From an uncultured Prevotellaceae bacterium (GTDB lineage: Bacteria > Bacteroidota > Bacteroidia > Bacteroidales > Muribaculaceae): a DNA stretch of 64,000 nucleotides. Location of the stretch: contig CAMVPC010000005.1 in NCBI GenBank assembly GCA_947169265.1, forward strand, positions 1 to 64,000. The letters are read 5' to 3'. A program made the translations under genes and the position numbers. The notes beneath the pieces are model-generated. The model did not search any database and was not told the DNA's origin. It saw only the letters and a program-made list of their open reading frames with translations. Numbering within the stretch: the first letter of the stretch is position 1; each line of letters starts with the position of its first letter. Shown one piece after another: positions 54,701 to 60,365 of this stretch.

Positions 54701-56629
54701 TTGTTCAAAGTCGACACTATCACCGGCAACGTGCAGCGAGTGGCACAGCTCTCCACAACCATCAGCGGTATTCGCCTGGACCATTGCAATATCGTGGGCG
54801 ATGTAACGAGCGGCAACTTCACCGTGATGGCGGCACAAGCCAGCGGTAAACGATTGCTGTCATGGGCCGTGACCGACGGACAAGCCGCCGACCCCGTCGT
54901 CGTGGAAGCGCAGACATTCTACCCCGCCACGGCAACCCACTTTGGCATCGCGCCACGCATTTATCCGGTTGATGTCACCCATGCCTACGTAACCGGTTCC
55001 ACAGTTCATCCCACACTCTACAACCTCACCGACGGCTCGATAATCGACAGTTTCGGGAATAACGAAGAAATCAAACCGAACGGACTCAACGCCAACGGTC
55101 TCACCACGTTCTCCATGGGGCAACGCCGGTTCATGGTCTACCCCAGTGAGGACTATCGTAACAGCGAGGGCAACAAGTTCACCTTGGCCGTGAGCGAGAG
55201 CGGTGAAGTGAAGTTTACCCACTTAAAGAAAGTATTCGAGTTCCCCACGCGCGGACTGGGTGCCGTTCATAGTCAAACGTGGGGAGCACCTGTCAGCGCC
55301 GAGGTGAGCGACGATGGGCACAGCGCACAAATCGTCGTGTATGTTCCCGGTGAGGGCCTCGCGTCTTACACACTGGGCGACCTTACCGAACCCGTTGAAG
55401 AATATGTCATTAAGAAGGATATCGACACTTACGCCGACACGTTGGGACTGAGCCTCTCCAGCAACTGGGTGCGATCGGTGAAGAGCGAATATGACAACAT
55501 TTCGTTCAAGGGCGACGGTATCCTCAACCGCGGCTTTGCCATGAGCGGCGATGTGGTCTACGTGAGCGCGCGCGACGCCAACGCCACCGATGCCGACATC
55601 AGTCTGCTGCGCTTCGACCGCGCCACCGGGCGCACACTCACCCCGCTCCCCCTGGCCGACGCCGCGCGTGTGCCCTACTACGCCTGCAACGATGTGCTCA
55701 CCGACGCCGCCGGTAACGTGCTGGTGGCTAACCTCACACTCAACATTGCCATCACACCGCTGCAGTTGCATGTCGTTGACACGATTACGGGAGGTGTGAC
55801 TAAAGTGGCCGAACTCATCAAAACGAACGCCGAGGGCGCGCGCATCGACCATTGCGGCGTGCTGGGCGACGTGACCACCGGCAACTTCACCGTGATGGCG
55901 GCGCAAGCCAGCGGCAGACAGATTATTTCGTGGACCATCGAGGATGGTGTGGTAAAAAAATCGAATGTTGTCGAAGTGGTGGCACTCTATCCTGCGACAG
56001 CCGCCAACTTCGGTATCGCGCCGCGCATCTTCCCAGTAAGCGACTCCACTGCCTACGTGAGCGGCTCCAATACCCACTTGACACTCTACCACGTCAATAC
56101 GGGCCAAATTCTCGACAGCTTCGAGCAAAACGCGGCCATCACGCCTGTAGGAATACAAGCTAACGGTTTCGCGGCCTTCACGCTGGGTGGCAAAAGCTTC
56201 ATGCTCTATCCCGATGAGGATTACCGCGGTGCCGAGGGCAACAAGTTCATGCTGGCCATGAGTGACGACAATTCGCTGCAATTCGCCCACCTCTCGCCCG
56301 TTTACGAGTTCCCGAAGCGCGGCTTGGGCGCAGTTCATAGCCAAACGTGGGGCGCGCTGATTGCCACCGAGTCTCATCAGGCCGACCGCAGTGCCGACAT
56401 CGTGGTTTACGTTCCCGGCGAAGGCCTCGCGTCTTACTCGCTCGCGCTACCCAAAGTCACGCTACGTGGTGACGTAAACGGCGACGGAGTGGTGAGCGGA
56501 GCCGACGTAACAGCGCTCTACGGACTTTTGCTCGACGGCAAAAGCGTGGATGGAGAGCCGGACGTGAGCGGCGACGGCATCGTTAGCGGCGCCGACGTAA
56601 CCGCCCTCTACAACCTCCTCCTCAAATAG
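51755..56629 (+). CDS. Large secreted amidase with duplicated module and dockerin-like tail
   Basis: A 1624-residue exported protein. Signal peptide about 1-23. Amidase_3 domain about 30-275 with His38 (NPGHGS), Glu69, His139 (SVHSDA) and Glu234 (FLAEGYCH); it is far closer to domain 1 of the upstream giant protein than that protein's two domains are to each other. A CarboxypepD_reg-like domain (about 280-385), an Ig-like segment (GIFAYNLNLT) and a propeller (VDNSPESNYFG near 499 to TPAKK near 845) follow. Two tandem copies of a module of about 350 residues (863-1212 and 1218-1565, each starting KKDIDTYAD) come next, possibly DUF4623-like propellers. The last 55 residues are two dockerin-type calcium loops (GDVNGDGVVSGADVTALY), ending YNLLLK. 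It follows the propeller gene by 8 bp. Confidence 0.87.
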   Translation: MKWSFFIFLSIALALGRLCGYAADKTVTTAKIYLNPGHGSWGPNDRPMATIPYPFLASTGRPDTCGFYESNTNLWKVLRMRQALLDLGMKSSNIKLSRWANGPYPYVAGASNAYKYNRNLSEICEEVDAWGADMFFSVHSDAASDGSTANRSLYIYRGTDASNYVAGSKAMAQALWTRAYVGTNGIDYASSTSTNIRGDITFYGSSSTRTGSNGNKYTGYLGVLKHGIPGFLAEGYCHTYQPARHRALNSDYCGQEGVRYSRGVADYFGWTRDTKGYIMGFVKDKSKSVNHSLYTYKSGTRAGDEYWPVMGATVSLYQDGTLVDTYTTDNNYNGVFVFERLDPGNYTLIVRASGYNDHTENVTVTANETTYPRIYVTPGSGTDPEPQPTEKIKGIFAYNLNLTKGENSSYTFSFNANSDALSGRIIFTDSISGETIGSILLDEVKEGPNSFAITNDRLPDNAGQEQVLNWSVELTGKPITAITRLNDTGSAFNYTRASVTVDNSPESNYFGSVYVNDLKTRNASSSNAGNRDNGIYRYNPLWQRENTTPYTGNMAWDNNFRITTDYRGTLYIPDFGDNHSGVYIAHPDHLGDTWQNLFAGSRTVSGDLAGLITNNGVNTGSSSPSAYVCGSGADSKLYVALEDMDNRVYCYDLGSQMDADGNLPTKWYTEPELVHTKTDLKYTNKNVIAQADGAVWIAENLYITSGSLENLATQPALRYITPRHDDYWSYATNSNTPVTNLNGCAGGGFVITPDNKQIIIVDGDGVLQFFNVNDNNRDKPLLTWQRSFTADARDSGCTTVGGGRVPNGVYQMAFDWGGNLYVAGGSLGIYSIPTTDNRHVTPAKKAMTLTKGEVIIPEPEPYVVKKDIDTYADNDNLSLTSDWVRSVKEEYDNIVFDESGIRNRGFAVSGDKVFVAARSENATDADLFLLTLDRYTGETLGRLDLSHDANVELYGCNDVLIDAAGNMVISNLTTDLATAPLQLFKVDTITGNVQRVAQLSTTISGIRLDHCNIVGDVTSGNFTVMAAQASGKRLLSWAVTDGQAADPVVVEAQTFYPATATHFGIAPRIYPVDVTHAYVTGSTVHPTLYNLTDGSIIDSFGNNEEIKPNGLNANGLTTFSMGQRRFMVYPSEDYRNSEGNKFTLAVSESGEVKFTHLKKVFEFPTRGLGAVHSQTWGAPVSAEVSDDGHSAQIVVYVPGEGLASYTLGDLTEPVEEYVIKKDIDTYADTLGLSLSSNWVRSVKSEYDNISFKGDGILNRGFAMSGDVVYVSARDANATDADISLLRFDRATGRTLTPLPLADAARVPYYACNDVLTDAAGNVLVANLTLNIAITPLQLHVVDTITGGVTKVAELIKTNAEGARIDHCGVLGDVTTGNFTVMAAQASGRQIISWTIEDGVVKKSNVVEVVALYPATAANFGIAPRIFPVSDSTAYVSGSNTHLTLYHVNTGQILDSFEQNAAITPVGIQANGFAAFTLGGKSFMLYPDEDYRGAEGNKFMLAMSDDNSLQFAHLSPVYEFPKRGLGAVHSQTWGALIATESHQADRSADIVVYVPGEGLASYSLALPKVTLRGDVNGDGVVSGADVTALYGLLLDGKSVDGEPDVSGDGIVSGADVTALYNLLLK
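54341..56456 (+). repeat. Tandem duplication inside the second amidase gene
   Basis: Two direct copies of about 1.05 kb, beginning near 54341 and 55405, encode modules of about 350 residues. Shared landmarks are KKDIDTYAD, WVRSVK, NRGFA, NFTVMAAQASG, ATHFGIAPR/ANFGIAPR, RGLGAVHSQTWGA and VVYVPGEGLASY. Several short stretches are still identical at DNA level, so the duplication is fairly recent or kept uniform. Confidence 0.85.
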
Positions 56630-56710
56630 ATGTTAGCTAATAACCAACGACTCAAGACTAAAAACGGGTCACCCGCAAAACAAACTAAAGATTAAATTCT
56701 TTTATTACTG

Positions 56711-56748
56711 CCCCGCGACCATTCCAGCTGCGGGGTGTTTTTTGTTTT
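56711..56748 (+). terminator. Terminator of the amidase operon
   Basis: CCCCGC (56711-56716) pairs with GCGGGG (56730-56735) and is followed by TGTTTTTTGTTTT. It lies about 80 bp after the stop codon. Confidence 0.8.
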
Positions 56749-56808
56749 CCGATTTGTTTTCAAAATTATTTAAAAACTCAGAATAATCTGTTAGACCAGT
56801 AATTTTAT

Positions 56809-56840
56809 TTTGGTTTTTTGGTGAATTTTTGCTAATTTTG
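56809..56840 (+). promoter_or_regulatory. Consensus promoter in the 56.6-57.2 kb intergenic region
   Basis: TTTG at 56809-56812, a 20 bp spacer and TAATTTTG at 56833-56840. The predicted transcription start is about 56846, some 320 bp before the DUF2971 ATG. Confidence 0.7.
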
Positions 56841-56845
56841 TGGCA

Positions 56846-57040
56846 ATTTCGGGAATGTGCTGCGGAGGCGGCCGCCCGGAAGGACAAATTGGAAGCGTTT
56901 CGCGTTATCCTCATTCAAGAAATCGCCAATTTCAACAAGTAGAAGGATAAACGGTTAAGGACGCTCATGTGAGTGCCTATACAAGTATCCCCCATAGACA
57001 GGAACAGTATATCGGCATCGCGTGGGGGATACTGTTTATT
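56846..57040 (+). ncRNA. Candidate small RNA or leader with a 31-codon ORF
   Basis: The region runs from the predicted start of the 56809-56840 promoter to an 11-bp perfect hairpin, AGTATCCCCCA (56984-56994) with 57023-57033, followed by GTTTATTTCT. It contains a GGCGGCCGCC palindrome and a 31-codon frame at 56855-56950 starting MCCGGGRPEG. The hairpin could be a terminator, giving an RNA of about 190 nt, or an attenuator in the leader of the DUF2971 gene. I match it to no known RNA family. Confidence 0.35.
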
Positions 57041-57045
57041 TCTAC

Positions 57046-57144
57046 TGAGGCGTTTGGCGATGCCCTTGAATGAATAACCAGGCAAGTCTCCACGCTTTCG
57101 TTGTATTAACCGTTAACACAAAACCGCCTCAATTCGGGAGACTT
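57046..57144 (+). promoter_or_regulatory. Interleaved complementary segments and a dyad upstream of the DUF2971 gene
   Basis: TGAGGCG (57046-57052) can pair with 57125-57131, and AAGTCTCC (57084-57091) with 57137-57144. The two pairings interleave, as in a pseudoknot. Between them TGTATTAACCGTTAACACA (57102-57120) is a near-perfect dyad that could be an operator. The ATG of the DUF2971 gene follows at 57170. Confidence 0.4.
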
Positions 57145-57169
57145 ATAGTAACAACTATACTAAACTAAT

Positions 57170-58067
57170 ATGTCCACAATAATAAATAAGAAAGAAGCCA
57201 TGCGCAAGCAATTATTTGTGCCCTTCAATGGCAGCAATTCTGTCAACGTGTCCAAAAAGATTGTGATTAAAGACGAACATATCACGATTTACGACCGTGA
57301 TACCGATGAAACCAGAAGTGTTTTATTTGACTATTCAAATGCCAAACTACCATTCATGTTACTGAAGTCTATCCAGTTTGACTATTCAAAAAATTGGGCC
57401 GATGGAAGTTACATTACATTTGCATGTCCTAATACGTGGACTGACCCATTTGAGTACTATTACTACGACGAGGACAAACTCGGAGGCAGGCTCTATTGCC
57501 AATCTACCTCCTATACGCGTGGAGAGAATGAGGAGGCTATGTGGAACATTTATGGCAACCCCAGCAAACAAAAGAATATTCTTTGTTTGAAATTCACAGA
57601 ACTGCTTAGCGTACTTGGAAATTGTAAAATCGCAGGTTACAGCAAGAAGCCAAATATCCATTTTTTTTGTGGTGCCTATTGACTATTCCCTATCGAAAAA
57701 GTCGTTTATAACACAAAAAAAAGCTCTCTGCGCCGATCCTGTTCTTGATATCATCAGCCACATGTCATACAAGAGAAAGGCTTTCAAGTATGAAGATGAG
57801 GTGCGTATCTTTGCCTTCGTCTCCGATAAAAAAATAATTGCAGACAACCCCGATTTCCTGCGTGTCAAAATACCACTGCTTACTAATATATTGGGGAAAG
57901 TAATCCTTCAGCCATTGAAGCCTAATCGACGAGGTGCCCTTACCGAGGACGAATACGAGCGACTGCAAAACGAAGCCAACGAAAATATAAGAAACTATTG
58001 GATGCAGAAAGCTCTTGGCAACAACATACGCATTGAACAATCCAGACTCTATCAAACAAACAAATAG
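57170..58067 (+). pseudogene. DUF2971 family gene split by a frameshift at a T8 tract
   Basis: Two overlapping frames make up one DUF2971-like protein. The first (57170-57682, 170 aa) has FACPNTWTDPFE (about 83-94) and EAMWNIYG; it stops 14 bp after a run of eight T (57661-57668). The second frame carries the rest, including MSYKRKAFKYEDEVRIF, to 58067. With seven T the reading would pass from HFF directly into VVPIDYSLS and give about 298 aa. The cause may be phase variation, slippage, a real null mutation or a sequencing error. The gene is clearly more AT-rich than its neighbours, which suggests transfer. The function of DUF2971 is unknown. The next gene starts 12 bp later. Confidence 0.8.
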
Positions 58068-58079
58068 ATTAAGAAGCTT

Positions 58080-60266
58080 ATGAAAACAAAACTACTACAC
58101 TCGATTTTCCTGGCGGTGGCGCTAATGGTGGCGCTGCCCGCCAGCGCCTACGACTTCATGGTCGATGGCATAGCCTATCAAAAAACCGGCAATACGGCAG
58201 TAGAAGTGACGTACGGAGGTAATTACACTGGTGATATCTCGATACCACCCTCGGTTGACTTAGATGGAACTACTTATATCGTTACCTCCATCGACAGTTA
58301 TGCCTTCTATGGTTGCAGCGGGTTGACAAGCGTGACCATCCCCAACTCCGTCACCACCATCGGCGGCAGTGCGTTCCAGAGTTGCAGTGGCTTGACGAGC
58401 GTGACTATCGGCAACTCCGTCACCTCCATCGGCATCAGTGCGTTCAACGGTTGCAGTGGATTGACGAGCGTGACCATCCCCAACTCCGTCACCACCATCG
58501 GCGGCAGTGCGTTCCAGAGTTGCAGTGGCTTGACGAGCATAAAAGTGGAAACGGGAAATACTGTTTATGATTCTCGCGAAGACTGTAATGCTATTATTGA
58601 GACCGCAAGCAAAACACTAATTGCGGGATGTAAGAATACCACCATCCCCAACTCCGTCACCTCCATCGGCAACTATGCGTTCTACTACTGCATCGGCTTG
58701 ACGAGCGTGACCATCCCCAACTCCGTTACCTCCATCGGCAACGGCGCGTTCGGTGGTTGCAGCGGCTTGACGAGCATGACCATCGGCAACTCGGTAACCT
58801 CCATCGGCGATGGGGCGTTCTCTGGTTGCAGCGGGTTGACGAGTGTTACCATCGGCAACTCGGTCACCACCATCGGCGGCAGTGCGTTCAACGGTTGCAC
58901 CGGCTTGACGAGCGTGACCATCCCCAACTCCGTTACCTCCATCGGCAACGGCGCGTTCGGTGGTTGCAGCGGCTTGACGAGCATGACCATCGGCAACTCG
59001 GTAACCTCCATCGGCAACGGCGCGTTCGGTGGTTGCACCGGCTTGACGAGCATAAAAGTGGAAGCGGGAAATACTGTTTATGATTCTCGCGAAGACTGTA
59101 ATGCTATTATTGAGACCGCAAGCAATACACTAATTGCGGGATGTATGAATACCACCATCCCCAACTCCGTCACCTCCATCGGCGGCGGTGCGTTCGGTGG
59201 TTGCACCGGCTTGACGAGCGTTACTATCGGCAACTCGGTAACCTCCATCGGCGATGGGGCGTTCTCTGGTTGCAGCGGGTTGACGAGTGTTACCATCGGC
59301 AACTCGGTCACCACCATCGGCGGCAGTGCGTTCAACGGTTGCACCGGCTTGACGAGCGTGACCATCCCCAACTCGGTTACCACCGTCGGCGGCAGTGCGT
59401 TCCGCGCTTGCAGCGGCTTAGCGAGCGTGACCATCGGCAACTCGGTAACCTCCATCGGCAGCTATGCGTTCTCTGGTTGCAGCGGGTTGACGAGCGTTAT
59501 TATCGGCAACTCGGTCACCTCCATCGGCGGCAGTGCGTTCAACGGTTGCACCGGCTTGACGAGCGTGACCATCCCCAACTCAGTTACCTCCATCGGCAAC
59601 GGCGCGTTCGGTGGTTGCACCGGCTTGACGAGCGTAACCATCCCCAACTCGGTCACCTCCATCGGCAGCAGTGCGTTTTATAACTGCAGCGGCTTGACGA
59701 GCATAAAAGTGGAAGCGGGAAATACTGTTTATGATTCTCGCGATGACTGCAATGCTATTATTGAGACCGCAAGCAATACACTAATTGCGGGATGTATGAA
59801 TACCACCATCCCCAACTCCGTCACCTCCATCGGCGGCAGTGCGTTCCGCGCTTGCAGCGGCTTGACGAGCGTGACCATCGGCAACTCGGTAACCTCCATC
59901 GGCAGCTATGCGTTCAATGGTTGCACCGGCCTGACGAATATCTATAGCCATATTGTCAATCCGAATAATGTATTAGGAATAAATGTGTTCGGGAGTGTAG
60001 ATAAGTCGAATTGCCAATTATATGTCCCAAGAGTTTCTCTTGATTTATACAAAGAGGCTGATCAGTGGAAGGAGTTTGAGCATATTGTGCCATTCGATGA
60101 GCCGGGCGACGTGAACGGCGACGAGGTGGTGAGCGGTGCCGACGTGACGGCGCTCTACAACGTGCTGCTCGACGGGGCCGAGGCCGGCGGTAGCGCCGAC
60201 GTGAACGGCGACGGCGTGGTTAGCGGCGCCGACGTGACCGCCCTCTACAACCTCCTCCTTAATTAG
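58080..60266 (+). CDS. Secreted BspA-type leucine-rich repeat protein with a two-loop dockerin-like tail
   Basis: A 728-residue exported protein. Signal peptide about 1-23 (ending PASAYDF). Residues 75-620 consist of more than 20 near-identical LRR_5 units of about 23 residues, such as LTSVTIPNSVTSIGNGAF. Three insertions of a non-LRR block (IKVEAGNTVYDSREDCNAII) break the array. The C-terminus (about 676-728) has two dockerin-type calcium loops, the first with GDE in place of GDG, ending YNLLLN. The N-terminus matches the smaller paralogue at 7595. Such repeats in Bacteroidetes surface proteins are linked to adhesion; the ligand is unknown. It begins 12 bp after the DUF2971 gene and may share its transcript. 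Confidence 0.9.
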   Translation: MKTKLLHSIFLAVALMVALPASAYDFMVDGIAYQKTGNTAVEVTYGGNYTGDISIPPSVDLDGTTYIVTSIDSYAFYGCSGLTSVTIPNSVTTIGGSAFQSCSGLTSVTIGNSVTSIGISAFNGCSGLTSVTIPNSVTTIGGSAFQSCSGLTSIKVETGNTVYDSREDCNAIIETASKTLIAGCKNTTIPNSVTSIGNYAFYYCIGLTSVTIPNSVTSIGNGAFGGCSGLTSMTIGNSVTSIGDGAFSGCSGLTSVTIGNSVTTIGGSAFNGCTGLTSVTIPNSVTSIGNGAFGGCSGLTSMTIGNSVTSIGNGAFGGCTGLTSIKVEAGNTVYDSREDCNAIIETASNTLIAGCMNTTIPNSVTSIGGGAFGGCTGLTSVTIGNSVTSIGDGAFSGCSGLTSVTIGNSVTTIGGSAFNGCTGLTSVTIPNSVTTVGGSAFRACSGLASVTIGNSVTSIGSYAFSGCSGLTSVIIGNSVTSIGGSAFNGCTGLTSVTIPNSVTSIGNGAFGGCTGLTSVTIPNSVTSIGSSAFYNCSGLTSIKVEAGNTVYDSRDDCNAIIETASNTLIAGCMNTTIPNSVTSIGGSAFRACSGLTSVTIGNSVTSIGSYAFNGCTGLTNIYSHIVNPNNVLGINVFGSVDKSNCQLYVPRVSLDLYKEADQWKEFEHIVPFDEPGDVNGDEVVSGADVTALYNVLLDGAEAGGSADVNGDGVVSGADVTALYNLLLN
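58313..59937 (+). repeat. DNA-level LRR repeat array
   Basis: Tandem units of 69 bp with very low divergence (recurring TTGACGAGCGTGACCATC and ACCTCCATCGGC) and a larger block of about 120 bp (ATAAAAGTGGAA, then ACTGTTTATGATTCTCGCGA) repeated near 58538, 59050 and 59700. Because of the regular composition other frames stay open too. Copy number could change by recombination or slippage in whole units without breaking the frame. Confidence 0.92.
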
Positions 60267-60306
60267 ATGTTAGATTTTAGATTTTAGAAAGGCTGGGGTT
60301 AAAACA

Positions 60307-60345
60307 GCAAGTGACGCATTGTTTTGCGTCACTTGCCGTTTATTA
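60307..60345. terminator. Bidirectional terminator between the two BspA-like genes
   Basis: A perfect 11-bp stem GCAAGTGACGC (60307-60317) with 60326-60336 and an 8-nt loop, followed by CGTTTATTA on the plus strand and TGTTTTAA on the minus strand, between convergent stop codons at 60266 and 60366. Confidence 0.82.
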
Positions 60346-60365
60346 CACACGCTTTCGCGTTTGAT

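Noticed and set aside
57615-58067. Independent gene starting at 57615
   Set aside because: Its first residues are an out-of-frame reading of the upstream DUF2971 frame; the true homologous part begins at the T8 tract.
58307-59662. Several open frames on both strands within the LRR array, and a CRISPR-like look of the repeats
   Set aside because: The 69-bp repeats keep other frames free of stops, and the units are contiguous coding repeats without unique spacers; no cas gene is near.
43818-60266. Prophage or integrative element as the source of the amidase/LRR region
   Set aside because: No integrase, transposase, structural phage gene or flanking tRNA repeat was seen; the single tRNA at 15963 is far away.
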